Assembly (NCBI GenBank): GCA_011033025.1
Contig: WFMF01000346.1
Span: forward strand, 1 to 64,000
Reading direction: 5' to 3'
Source: Beroe forskalii
Taxonomy: Eukaryota; Ctenophora; Nuda; Beroida; Beroidae
DNA length: 64,000 nucleotides
In this document: positions 23,315 through 34,433 of the stretch, in pieces
Position numbering within the stretch: position 1 is the first letter of the stretch
How the letters are laid out: each line of letters starts with the position of its first letter
Notes under the pieces: model-generated
What the model saw: only the letters and a program-made list of their open reading frames with translations
Told to the model about the DNA's origin: nothing
Database searches by the model: none
Program-made: the position numbers and the translations under genes

Positions 23315-25606
23315 ATGACTAACTCTGGAGAACTTCGACCCAACCAGCAATGCCTACAACCATTAGAGTTTGAAGACTGCCTGACTGATAGCCCAGCATT
23401 CAGGGAAAACTTGAAAAGCCATGAGAAAGAAATAGATAATTGCTCCATCATTCTGAAGCAACTTCAACAGGAAATGAAGAAGTTGTTGCAAATTGAAGAG
23501 GAACTCTCCAAATGTCATAAACAGTTTTCAAATTCCATCAGCCAAGTATCCTTTAAACCTATTGGAGAACAAACTGAAGATGAAATTGAGACAGAACAGG
23601 CATTTCGAAAATTTGGTGAAGTTATGGATGAAATTGAAGATCACAGAGAGAAATTCATCAGCATCAAAAACAATGCTGCTATGAGGCGGTTAGAGGATTT
23701 CCGTAAAAATGATATTGGCAAATGTAAAGAAGCCAAGAGAAAGTTCCACAACCAGACAGAAAAATCATGTGCAAGCTTAGAAAAGGCTCTTGCTGCCAAG
23801 AAGAATACAAGGGGCATTGAAGATCTTGATGCACAATGTAAAGAAGAGCGTGGTAATTTGTTTGATGGCTCCTTATTGTATGTTGATGTTCTGCATGAAG
23901 TGCAGGAAATGAAAAGATTTGAAGTTTGTGAAGCTCTCCTTCAAATCATGTTTGCATGGAAGACTTTTTATCATACTGGATATGAAGCATTTAGGGAATT
24001 TGAATCCTATTTTCAAGACATATCCCTCAGATTGCAAAACCTTCGAGATACTTTCCAGAATGAGAAAGAAGAAGCAAGTCGACTGAAAGATCGGATTTCT
24101 CATCGCCTTACATTAGGTAGCACATCTTGTTCTCCTGATTCCAGACAGGGATATCTGTACTCAAAAGAAAAATTGGCAGTTGGATTTGGTCATTCATGGT
24201 TGAAATATTTCTGTGAATATTCTAGGAAAAACAAAACACTTACTCTCAGAACATATAATCAGACTCAAGGTCGTGTGGGGAATGTTGATCAGATCAATGT
24301 AGTGAACGTTGTCAAAAAAAGGTCAGATGACCTTCCCCGGAGGTTTTGTTTTGAAGTTCATTCTGCTGATGGAAAGCTATGGGTTTTGCAAGCACTCTCT
24401 GAAGAAGATCTCAAAAATTGGATGGAAATCATGGAAGGTAAGGAGGCTCATTATGCCCAACCAATGCAAGCTGCCAAAATGAGGGTCCCACAGGAAATGG
24501 GGATAGATTTTATGAAAAATTGTATAACCCAGTTAAATAATTTAGGCCTAAAGGATCAGGGAATTTATCGTGTGAATGGATCCCAGTCAAAAGTGAGTAA
24601 GCTTATATCTAATACTTTTGAGGATAAAAATATTAATGCTGTATTTGAAATAGATGATATAAAAGTGATTGCATCTTCACTCAAGTATTATTTTCGGGAA
24701 ATTCTTCCTGAACCATTGCTAACATTTGATCTCCATGAAGATTTTCTTGAAGCCATGAAGTCTGAGGAACGTCAACAAAAAGTTGTTAATCTGAAAAATG
24801 TTGTGTCACGTCTTCCTAAAATGAACTATGAATGTTTGAAAATGCTCATAAAACATTTGAATTCTGTTGCTTCATTCAAAGAGGACAATTTGATGCAGGA
24901 GAGTAATCTTGGTGTTGTATTTGGTCCAACTTTAATGCGCCCAAAAGAAGAAACAGTAGCTAGTATATTTAATATTAAGCATCAGAATATTCTTGTTGAA
25001 AGTCTTATCATCGAGTATGATGCAATATTTGAAGGAGGTAGAATGAATGAAAAATACCAGACTATAATTGCATCAAGAAACTCTAGAAATGCACGTCGTC
25101 CAAAAAAAGAAAAAGTTGCTCCAAGACCCCCCAGCCAACTTGCAGGTTCTGAAAGTGGATACCATGCAAATCCATTCAATTCAAGTGATGAGGATCAGTC
25201 ATCATATGACAGTCCTGACTCAGTTAGCAGAATTAAGTCATATGCAAATCCATCATCAAATTCCAACCCTAGTAATAAAAATGTTCCTCATTATCAAAAT
25301 TCTAATGTTTATCAGCAACGATCATCATCACATATATCAAACAGATGGCCTCCTGACAAGGATTCTCCTGTTACACCTCCTCAAAAGCCTGCTAAAACTC
25401 TTGCTCGAAATAATTTAGGTAGGACTGCAAAAGCTTTATATGACTGCGCAGCTGAGAATGAAGATGAACTTTCATTCAAAGCAGGTGATATCATAACAAA
25501 CATTGTTGATACTGAAGAAGATGGTTGGTGCATGGGTTCCTGTCGTGATCATCGAGGCCTTGTTCCGCTTAATTTCATAAAGGAAGACAATGTCTCAGAG
25601 ATCTGA
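23315..25606 (+). CDS. GRAF-family Rho GTPase-activating protein (ARHGAP26/10/42-like, BAR-PH-RhoGAP-SH3), intronless
   Basis: This 763-residue single-exon frame has the full GRAF order. A BAR region opens with LEFEDCLTDSPAFRENLKSH (about 17-36) and runs to about 250. A PH domain starts at QGYLYSKEKL (about 278-385). RhoGAP covers about 395-580, with GIYRVNG carrying the arginine finger (about Arg419) and LGVVFGPTLMRP. A low-complexity Ser/Pro linker with TPPQKPAKT precedes a C-terminal SH3 (ALYDCAAENEDELSF, about 705-760). Family members bind curved membranes in endocytosis and inactivate RhoA and Cdc42. The length matches vertebrate GRAFs (about 760-870). A poly(A) signal AATAAA is at 25698-25703. 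Vertebrate GRAF genes have many introns, so this is either an old intact retrocopy or reflects lineage intron loss. The C-terminal SH3 favours GRAF over oligophrenin. Confidence 0.93.
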   Translation: MTNSGELRPNQQCLQPLEFEDCLTDSPAFRENLKSHEKEIDNCSIILKQLQQEMKKLLQIEEELSKCHKQFSNSISQVSFKPIGEQTEDEIETEQAFRKFGEVMDEIEDHREKFISIKNNAAMRRLEDFRKNDIGKCKEAKRKFHNQTEKSCASLEKALAAKKNTRGIEDLDAQCKEERGNLFDGSLLYVDVLHEVQEMKRFEVCEALLQIMFAWKTFYHTGYEAFREFESYFQDISLRLQNLRDTFQNEKEEASRLKDRISHRLTLGSTSCSPDSRQGYLYSKEKLAVGFGHSWLKYFCEYSRKNKTLTLRTYNQTQGRVGNVDQINVVNVVKKRSDDLPRRFCFEVHSADGKLWVLQALSEEDLKNWMEIMEGKEAHYAQPMQAAKMRVPQEMGIDFMKNCITQLNNLGLKDQGIYRVNGSQSKVSKLISNTFEDKNINAVFEIDDIKVIASSLKYYFREILPEPLLTFDLHEDFLEAMKSEERQQKVVNLKNVVSRLPKMNYECLKMLIKHLNSVASFKEDNLMQESNLGVVFGPTLMRPKEETVASIFNIKHQNILVESLIIEYDAIFEGGRMNEKYQTIIASRNSRNARRPKKEKVAPRPPSQLAGSESGYHANPFNSSDEDQSSYDSPDSVSRIKSYANPSSNSNPSNKNVPHYQNSNVYQQRSSSHISNRWPPDKDSPVTPPQKPAKTLARNNLGRTAKALYDCAAENEDELSFKAGDIITNIVDTEEDGWCMGSCRDHRGLVPLNFIKEDNVSEI

Positions 25607-27315
25607 TAGTGCCATTCAGAAACCAACCATGATAGTGGTTATCATTTATCAATCTGAAATGAGTTTGAATGAAGCTGTTCTTGTATTTCACACTTTCAAT
25701 AAATTATGCTTGCTGTACAGTGTACATGTCTTTCAATCTGGAATGTTTGCTGCCAGATTTCTTTGGTGATAATCCAGATTTGGTACATATCCATCAGATT
25801 TTGTATAATTTAATGTTACCCTATTATATTCCAATGACATTCCAAGATCTTTGCACGCTATTTTTACATTATTGGCGTCCATTTTCATGTTTTCTACCCT
25901 GTTTTTGTCCATCAACTATTTTGAGTCTTTTTAAATTCCATGCTTTAGTTGTCTTCTATGAAAAGCTTTTGCATGTTCCATAACATCATAAATGACATCA
26001 AAAAATAGTATGTAACTATGAAGTTTGCATGAAATTATTATAATATATTATGCATTATATGGATTTACAACTTTCATGCCACCATGTACCTATACCCATA
26101 TAAAACTGGGACTTGAATGTAAGGTCACAAGTCTGATATTATCTTTAGAGTCTGGAACTAATTACTTATTAACCTACAACTTAAATTTCTGAATAAAAGA
26201 TGTGTCTTTGTTTCTGCAGCTGTGTTGTAAACTTGCTGTGTGGCTGTGGATATACTATGTAAACACACCACTATTGATCAGGGAAATGTACTCTTGCCAC
26301 ATTTGTGCTAAATTGACATTTCCACTATGTTCTGTTCTAGTGAGTTGGAACAAGCCTATTCTTGGAACTTATGTTTATATACTCTAATATAAGCAATATT
26401 GATTTATGTTACAAAATGTCCTTTTCCAAACAGTGATTTGTTCAAAGAATCTGATTTGATTATTGCCAAAAATCGGCAGCTATTATTTTTGTGTATTTGA
26501 AATTGGCACACTGCTTGATCAATCCACTGCCTCTTAAATCATCTCCTATGTATTTGTGTACAATACCTACCAAATAAACTAATCAGATGGCTAAGTTTGA
26601 TGTTGCCAACATTAGATTCAACTGTGGGGTTGGTCCATTTAGTATCATACACAAAGAAGATCAAATGAGAGGCAGTGGTTAACCAAGCAGTTTGCCAATT
26701 TCAGATACATGAATTGTATAAAATTTTCTAAGTTTTAATGGGGTGTCAATACTGTTTTGTCTGGAACTAAAAACTTTATAAAGCAAAAATGTGCATTCTG
26801 GAAATTGGATTAAATTGGAGGCAGAGTATTTAAAAAGCTGAGATTTTCCTTTAAATTCCATTCAAAACTTAAAAACTGAAGGTTAGAAGGGAAAGTATTA
26901 ATTCCAAGTGAAATTTAATGACCAAATTTACATTCAAAAATAAAACTCTTTGGAAAGATATTCTTAAATCTATTTGAATGTGATTATTTTTGTTCTATTT
27001 GTCTTTTTTTCCACTTTATCTGAATTTCAAAAATAGAAAAAAATGAAATGCATATCTAGACAAAACAATAAACAGACACTGACACGCCCCCTCTGATTAT
27101 TCTCTAAAGTTTGCAAAGCACTGGTCAGGAATAAATCAGTATACATGGCAAATGGGCCTAAAATTAAAGCTTAAAAGTTTCTTCTTCAATCTAAGTAAAA
27201 ATTTGAATAAGGAACACAATTTTATCTTACTCTTTTAAAAGTTTAAATGCCCTTTTCTCACCTATCATGCCTGGTCATCCTTCAGAACAATGCCATTATG
27301 AAAATGTTGTTACTA

Positions 27316-27395
27316 CACACTATAGAGGTGTGGATTTGGAAATTCCTCAAGGAGAAGCCGAGTGGAATATGGAAAATCCACACCAATATAGTGTG
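27316..27395. mobile_element. Internally deleted 80-bp form of a TA-flanked TIR element
   Basis: Starts CACACTATAGAGGTGTGG and ends with the imperfect reverse complement (ccacaccaatatagtgtg), with TA on both sides (27314-27315, 27396-27397). The same locus in arm B holds an 1833-bp version (46080-47912). Confidence 0.7.
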
Positions 27396-27967
27396 TATAA
27401 TAATAATGATAATAATAGTAATTAAAGTTTTTGTCGCTTGACAACTTAAGTAGTAATAATATTATTTAACAATTCAAGCAAAAGTTATAAACTTGCTCTG
27501 TAAACTGGATTTCAAACTCAGCAAACTGGCCGTGAGTCTGATAAAGACATAAAGCTACATTTTAACATGACATGAAGTCTCTTCGAATCCTGATTAAAAG
27601 AATAATTTTCATTTAGAACCTCTGGCTTCTGGGAGCTATAATGCCTCCAGACCCTGCTTTCAATTTATCATGGCAACAAAATAATTTTGAATTATTGTCT
27701 TTGAGATAATGAATTTAAGTATTGTCTGTAAAAATTTCTGTTCATTATAATTTCCATTTGAATGGAATGGAACCTCTGGCTCCTGAGCAAGTACCCTGAC
27801 TCAGATCCTTGCTTAAAATGAATAACAATAGTGATTCTGAGGAATACAGATGAACAAGGTGCCACAAAGTGTTGCCAAGAGATGTATCTGGGACTGGGAG
27901 GTCCAAAGCCGATTTTTTTTGCTCCTGACAAAGGCAAAAACCAGAGCCTACCAATTTACCAATTGAT

Positions 27968-28084
27968 TTTCAAGAAAAATGCAGCCTGTCTGGGGTCGGT
28001 GTTTGAGTTTACAGACATTCACTGACAAGGAGGAGGGAGAGGTCTAAAGTTACCAAAATTTTGTGGATATCCTTTTCAGATGGC
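27968..28084. mobile_element. Degenerate relic of the Harbinger-like MITE seen at 55663
   Basis: From tttcaagaaaaatgc to the end (gatatccttttcagatggc) this aligns, with many substitutions, to the right half of the 322-bp MITE at 55663-55984. Shared landmarks are gacaagg-gaggagg, ggtctaaa and accaaaattttg. It is duplicated in arm B at about 45195-45310. Confidence 0.55.
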
Positions 28085-28546
28085 TTTTATCAGAAACTGG
28101 AAATACATTCAAAATTTATGAGTGAAAATTCTGCTTGAAAAAAAATATTTGCACCAATGCAACCCATGTGACACCCAGATAACATTATAAGACATTGAAT
28201 CTGGAAACAATATTGTCAATAGAAATCAAGGAGAGATTATTTGGAATGTTGAAAAATAAAAGTTGACAAAATTTTATGCCATTTTACCAGTAATTCTCAG
28301 ATCAAGCAGAAGATATACTGCTTACCTGACATGGGAATATGATTAATACTGTATTCATTAGATGTTAAGTTACATTCAAATTATTTGGGCCATAATTTTT
28401 AGTATTGTTTGTAAGATTTTTTATTATTTTGTTTCTCTTGTTGAAGTAGGTATATAAATATTATCTTATTATGTATTGGTTTTTCTTTTCCCCATTTCAT
28501 TGGAAGTATCTTCATACCATTGCAACTTCAATTGGTTACATAAGAA

Positions 28547-28725
28547 ACCATGATGTCCTGATCTAGTTTATGCCACAATAGTGGTACATAGTGTATCATG
28601 CTTTTTTGTGCTGACATTGCACAAAATGTAAATTTGACAATGTAAATTTGTCAGTATGAAAAGCATGATACACATCATACCACTTGGTCATTACACATCA
28701 TAAACTAGGTTGGGACACCATGGTA
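28547..28725. repeat. Palindromic MITE-like repeat
   Basis: The left half (accatgatgtcctgatctag to gtatcatgctttt) is the imperfect reverse complement of the right half (aaaagcatgatacacatcat to ctaggttgggacaccatgg). The arm B copy (about 44540-44730) has a longer, different loop. Confidence 0.65.
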
Positions 28726-29058
28726 ATGACTAATGAGTATGTCCAGTTCACAGCCTTTCTCAAACTATGGACAAGGAATCAGCTGGAAATTTTTTTTATT
28801 TTTTGATATGTAGGTCATGCAATTAATAGTTCTATCATAAATGAACTATTAATAATTTAGTTGCCAGTAACCAGTAAACCATATCTATTTAGCTCTATTG
28901 TATAAATATTGATTGACAAATGGAAGAATTATTAAGAAAAAAATTACTTAAGAAAAAATTAACTTTTCTTGACATCATTTGCTCAAATTTTGGGATTATC
29001 ACTTATTACTAAATAACAAATATTATTTTATTTTATGAACTTGCATTATGACATGAAA

Positions 29059-29499
29059 GTGTGCTTATCAGTCAAAAGCTCATTATCAAAAGGATAGTAA
29101 AAAGCATTGTGAGGCACAGCCTTTAAAGACAGTTTTTAACTTCAGAAAAACTTTTAAAATTTTAAATATCTATTTTGAGTGTTGGGACAACTGCAAATCC
29201 AATTCGAAAAAGTTTTTGATAATTACTTTTGGGTTTACTCCCCTTTTAACTCCCTTTTTACTACCCTACCTAAGTAGGACCTAGTACCTTGTCAAAAGGG
29301 TAGTTAACAGGGTAGTAAAAACTTAAAAAGGGTTCTGAAGCCAAAGCTTAGACAGTTCTTCATTTCAAGAAATACTGTTTGTATCTTATTAAGTGCTCAA
29401 ACAACAATAGTAGATCCACGACCCACGTGAAGTGTTTAAAATCATTTTTTGGGGTTTTAACACCTTTTAAATACATTTGCTTTTTACTAATGAGCACAC
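29059..29499. mobile_element. 441-bp non-autonomous element with ~20-bp terminal inverted repeats
   Basis: Begins GTGTGCTTATCAGTCAAAAG and ends with the inverse of GTGTGCTCATTAGTAAAAAG. The interior repeats tagtaaaaagg and tactaccct motifs. Related copies are the arm B counterpart (43769-44206) and the truncated one nested at 17272-17590. It has no coding capacity. Confidence 0.7.
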
Positions 29500-30992
29500 A
29501 TAGTGCAATTAAGGATTATGAAATAGACCATACTATCTTAACAAGGCCTTAACAAGGCCTTAACAAGCTCTTAGATGAAATTGGTCAAGTTTTGATCAAT
29601 ATTAGTTGGTACTTTTGTCCTTCATAGCTTCAATATGTGCCACATTCTACTTGTAACTCTCTATATGCCTACATAATACATATATGACTGTATGGAAAAT
29701 AGTGAAATTATGGTATCTGATAAACTTGTCAAAACTTCTTTAGCATTTCATTGAACTATTTTTAGTTATTAATTCTACAGGAAGATGTTATCAATGATCA
29801 GTTGACAGTTCCTGGTAGTTGATAATATGAATTTATAGATGTTTGGAACATCTGAAGATTTTATTTTCTGTTACCTACATATAGAAAGGGTCCATGTTGC
29901 AAAGTCTAGTTCTGAGAAAAGTTTAATAATGTATAACAAAGTAACAAGTATGTATAATGATCACTAGCACTTCTGTGTAAAAGCTTGCTTAAAAGATGTG
30001 CTTTATAATTGTCAATATTTATTTATTTATTTATCATGTAATATTAATGATGTTTAAAAGTTAAATAAGATTTTTGATTGGTTAAAAACTATCAGAAAGA
30101 TCTTGGATGAGCTGTACAAAATTGAGCTAAATATCAAAATAGGCCCTATATTGACCCTTTCTATATCAAGATGATGTCATGTTATATAAATGTAGGATTA
30201 AGACATTTCAATTTTGATATCAATTGAATTTTATTAAGCATCTCCATAAGCTGACAAAATTCATTTCATTCCATTGAAGACACTTATTGATTTGAAATAT
30301 AATAACTGATTGAATTGTTATGAAATAGTTTCATATTATGTGATTTCTTTCATAGTTTCATGTTCAATGATGATATATGTAACAAAATATGTTTTATTTT
30401 TATTAAGTTTGAATGAGTTGCAGCAAACACATTTTCTGGATCTCGATGTTTAGTTAGTTGTTTGAGAATTTTTGGTCATACTACTTTTCCACATGCCTAG
30501 TTAATAACTGCTACCTATTTAGATATAACAAAACTAGTGCTACAATGGTCATACAGGTATAGAACATTTTTTGCTTCTCTAGCTTGGGGCTTATATCAGG
30601 TTTCAGGTCAATATTCAGACTCTTTTGTTTCAATAATTATTTCAATTCAAGGAGCATCTGAACTTTCATACTGAGAACAGTGTGACAGTTAAGAGGATGG
30701 GGTCCTGCTCTTGTCATGACCAGAAGCTCAGAAGTTACAGGCCCTGCTAGTTACTTAGTTAGGGATGAATGGTGGGATTAAGATTAGGTTCCACACCTGT
30801 ACTTGAATGATGGATGAATAGATGTTTTCAATAAATCAGGTATAACTGCGTACTAAGTAAACAAAAATCTTGATTACAACAGTGAAGTTTTATGTTTGTC
30901 TGCATTTTGGCCCCTCTTCGGCTCGTTTTCGTCCATTAGTAAACAATGTTGAAGAGCCCACATGCAGGACTCATTGACTCATTATTGCTTGC

Positions 30993-31006
30993 CTTACCAT
31001 GGTAAC
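30993..31006 (+). promoter_or_regulatory. RFX X-box-like palindrome upstream of KIF6
   Basis: CTTACCATGGTAAC differs at one base from the palindromic X-box form GTTACCATGGTAAC recognised by RFX factors. It lies 373 bp before the KIF6 ATG. RFX control of ciliary genes is established knowledge; its use here is inference. The duplicate arm keeps the site near 42340. Confidence 0.5.
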
Positions 31007-31378
31007 ATGTGTAAAAAAATGTTTGGGTATGATAGCCATCTCCAAGGCAGCTGTTTTCAATGCATTGAGTATTAATTACTCAAATATGATCAATAAGTTT
31101 TGATAGGTATGCATCGTGGGCACTCTGATGGAAATTTTGAGGCATGGAAATTCATTTCTAGTTTTGTGGGCCATTGCTGGTTGTTTATAAGAAAAAATTT
31201 AATTACAATTTAAAAAGAATATTGAGCAATATTAATAAGTTCAATAGAAGTATTAATTCAGCAATTGATACTATTTTCAAATCTCAAACTTGTATCTTAC
31301 CCTTGGTAGTTTCCCTTTTGTATTATAATGCCTTGACTCTTCTAACCTGGCATTTATTAATCAATGATCATTTGAGCC

Positions 31379-33634
31379 ATGGTGAAACAGGGAATAAAGA
31401 TTTTTCTTCGTCAAAAGCCTACAAAGGCAAAAATTGGATACACTGAACTTGAGAAGTCTCTTATTACTTTTCATGTGCCAAAAGAAGATAGTGAAGGTTA
31501 CATAAACAATAAAAAAGAGTCTTATAAGTTTAAGTTTGAGGAGGTGTTTCCTGGGGATACTGAACAAGATTTGATATTTGAAAAGGTGTGTAAAAGTGCT
31601 GCAGAGAGTGCAAAGAATGGATATAATGCAACTCTATTTGCATATGGTCAAACTGGATCTGGAAAAACATTTACAATCACAGGTGGTGCTGAAAGATATA
31701 AAGACAGAGGCATGATCCCTAGGTCCATAAGTTATATTTTTCAAGAATTCGAAAAAAGTCCCACATCAACATATACAATGCATATATCATATTTAGAAAT
31801 ATACAACGAAACTGGATATGATCTTCTTGATCCTGCCAAAGAAGTTACTCGCCTTGAAGACCTTCCTCGAGTTCACCTTCAAGAAGATTCTGATGGAAAT
31901 TTTCACACTCGGAATCTTACAATTCATCAAGCCAATACTGAAGAAGATGCACTGAATTTATTGTTCATGGGTGATACGAACAGAATGACTGCTGAAACAC
32001 CAATGAACATGGCTTCCACTCGATCTCACTGTATTTTCACAATTTACATCAGTTGCAAGAGTCAAGATTCTCCAACAATAAGACGTGGAAAACTTCATTT
32101 AGTTGACTTAGCTGGATCAGAACGTGTTGGAAAGACTGGTGTATCAGGAACTTTGCTCAATGAAGCAAAATATATCAATCTATCATTGCACTTCTTAGAG
32201 CAAGTTATCATTGCTTTATCTGAGAAATCAAGAACTCATATACCATATCGTAATTCCATGATGACAAGTATGTTGAGAGACAGTTTGGGAGGTAACTGCT
32301 TGACAAGTATGGTTGCCACTGTTTCTGTTGACAGAAGAAATATTGATGAATCAATATCTACTTGCAGATTTGCTCAGAGAGTTGCACTTATCAAAAATGA
32401 TGCTATTTGTAATGAAGAAGTTGATCCCAAATTAGAAATAGCCAGACTTAAAAAGGAGGTTCAAAATCTACAGGATGACATAACCCTTGCCGGAAGGCAT
32501 GCTTCATCTGATCCTTTGTCTGAAAGTGAGTTAAACCAGTGCAAAGAAATGGTGAACAAGTTCATTGAAGCTGAGGATTCTGAAGAGAGACTAGATGTGG
32601 AAGCTGATTTCAGAAAAATCCACTTTTGCTATCAGTATTTCAAACATTTACTTAGACAAGCTAGCTCACGACCATTAACAAATAGAGACAGCAGTGGTGG
32701 AAAGCAAATGTCTGAAGATGCAAATAAAGAGCTAACAAAACTCCGAGATTTGATTACTCAAAGAGACACAGAGATCAATATCTTGGTTAATCTTCTCAAG
32801 AAAGAAAAGGCCAGATTATCAAACAGCAAAGGAGATGCCTCTGTTGAGTCACTGAGTCTACCTCCAAGCAAAAACACATCTAGAAATAATCTCAAGAACT
32901 TATCAAAGGGCCGTCAAGAAGCATTTGATATTTTTAGGCGTGATTATAAAAACAATCATGCAATAGAGCAAAACAAAGCTGAATTAAAGGCAAAAATGAA
33001 AGAAGCCAAACAAATTGGTAGTGTAGTTAATAGAGTCAGAGAAAAGATCAACTCACTGAAAAGTTCTATTGAACAAAGACGTGTTGCAATGGCAGTCCAA
33101 GGGTTGGGTTCATCTGAAGGACAAGGCAGTCATGTGGATCCTGTAGAAGAAGATTTGAAAAGGCAGATAGAACGAGAGAAAGAAAGCTACAAGACGACAT
33201 TTGCTCGTCTCAGAGAACTGAAAACTGGTATTGAGCACCTGCAGCATATATTGGAACAACAACGTGTTCGTCTTCAGAAAGACTTTGAGAATTGGTTTGC
33301 TGAACAAGCAGCAGCAATCATACAACAGAGCAAACCAGCATGGCAAACGCCATCGCCAAAACTTTCACAGAAAGACAGGAGCCAAGCATCATCAGAAATT
33401 CCACAAATAATTTCTCCTGCATCTGAAGCTGACAATCATTCAACTGCTCATGATAATGGAAATTTACCTCCGCCTCTTCCTCCAATTTCGAAGAAATCCC
33501 CGACCTGGATTAGCCATAGTGCAAATGTTGATAATTCGGAAAACAATGGAGTTACTGGGGACAGTAATGTTGATGATGATATAATGGCTTTTATGAAAGC
33601 TCGGCAAGCACTTTTGAGAAAAAATAGAAAATGA
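31379..33634 (+). CDS. KIF6: Kinesin-like protein KIF6 (kinesin-9 family), intronless
   Basis: This 751-residue frame is a complete kinesin-9 motor protein and matches KIF6 rather than KIF9 along its length, beginning MVKQ as KIF6 does and ending IMAFMKARQALL. Motor landmarks are the P-loop GQTGSGKT (90-97), switch I NMASTRSH (210-217) and switch II DLAGSER (243-249), with motor end and neck at about 350. A coiled-coil stalk (about 430-650) and a Pro/Ser-rich tail follow. KIF6 works in motile cilia and ependymal function. The N-terminal strand reads FLRQKP where most kinesins have RVKP, and the following loop is shorter than in human KIF6. A poly(A) signal AATAAA is at 33710-33715. The vertebrate gene has many introns; none is present here. 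The first 329 bp are duplicated in reverse at 39567-39895. Confidence 0.95.
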   Translation: MVKQGIKIFLRQKPTKAKIGYTELEKSLITFHVPKEDSEGYINNKKESYKFKFEEVFPGDTEQDLIFEKVCKSAAESAKNGYNATLFAYGQTGSGKTFTITGGAERYKDRGMIPRSISYIFQEFEKSPTSTYTMHISYLEIYNETGYDLLDPAKEVTRLEDLPRVHLQEDSDGNFHTRNLTIHQANTEEDALNLLFMGDTNRMTAETPMNMASTRSHCIFTIYISCKSQDSPTIRRGKLHLVDLAGSERVGKTGVSGTLLNEAKYINLSLHFLEQVIIALSEKSRTHIPYRNSMMTSMLRDSLGGNCLTSMVATVSVDRRNIDESISTCRFAQRVALIKNDAICNEEVDPKLEIARLKKEVQNLQDDITLAGRHASSDPLSESELNQCKEMVNKFIEAEDSEERLDVEADFRKIHFCYQYFKHLLRQASSRPLTNRDSSGGKQMSEDANKELTKLRDLITQRDTEINILVNLLKKEKARLSNSKGDASVESLSLPPSKNTSRNNLKNLSKGRQEAFDIFRRDYKNNHAIEQNKAELKAKMKEAKQIGSVVNRVREKINSLKSSIEQRRVAMAVQGLGSSEGQGSHVDPVEEDLKRQIEREKESYKTTFARLRELKTGIEHLQHILEQQRVRLQKDFENWFAEQAAAIIQQSKPAWQTPSPKLSQKDRSQASSEIPQIISPASEADNHSTAHDNGNLPPPLPPISKKSPTWISHSANVDNSENNGVTGDSNVDDDIMAFMKARQALLRKNRK

Positions 33635-34433
33635 TAAATTTTATTTTTATAAATTATGCCTCTTCAACTTGGAATCCTCAATCTGGACTTAGGGACAAGA
33701 GTTTAATTGAATAAAATATGTAATATTGTTATAGTATTTTTATTTTTAAAAAGGGGGACAGATTTAATGTTATTTGAATTATTCATGATATTTGTAACAG
33801 TAATACATCAATGCTTCAGAGATTCACCATTCATGTTTTGTATATAATTGTAATATAATGTAATATGTGTATCTATATTATGATTTCATTGGTTATTGGT
33901 ATATGTTATCGCCCTTCTATATAGAAAATATGCTTTGTATTCAGATTTGTTTTAACATCATTTTTATTCTGTAGTTTGCATGATCAAATTAAATTACTTC
34001 TGCAAGAGTTGGGGTCTTTGGGATAAAATTGACAAAAGTGGAGTTTTTGGTTAATTATAATGAGAGTATCCTAGTGATAGAATGAAATAGACTTGTTCCA
34101 TGTGCATACTTATGGAATTATGAAAATTGTAACTCATTTGCGATTTTACAATTTACAGTGTTGGTAAATTTACAATTTTCAAAACTCCATTTTGGTATTC
34201 CCCACCCCAAACACCTCCTTAACTCTAACATGAGAAATGTCAGCTACCTTTTAGTTTGTTTGGATAATAGATATAAACTGGCCAATTCACCATTATTGAC
34301 CCCTTCTATCTTTAACAATTAGTATAGATTTTCTGTTTATTTAAGCAGGAATCGAGGTCAAATCGGGTCAAATCATTAATTATTTGAAATGATTCTAATA
34401 CTAATTCATTATCAAATTGAAGAATGCAGAATG

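Larger units (their letters stand above)
25607..31378. other. Long intergenic region between the GRAF-type gene and KIF6, mostly one arm of an inverted duplication
   Basis: No gene is recognised. From about 26100 onward the sequence is repeated in reverse at 39.6-49.0 kb. It contains several small inverted-repeat elements (27316-27395, 28547-28725, 29059-29499) and a degenerate MITE relic (27968-28084), listed separately. Open frames here are short and unconvincing. Confidence 0.6.
26100..31707 (+). repeat. Arm A of a large inverted duplication
   Basis: This 5.6-kb segment, comprising KIF6 upstream DNA plus the first 329 bp of the KIF6 CDS, occurs in reverse complement at 39567-49010. Identity is high over most of its length; for example 30890-31045 matches 42298-42470 almost base for base. 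Arm A lacks the 2.07-kb insertion of arm B and has an 80-bp rather than 1833-bp form of a TA-flanked element. Confidence 0.92.
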
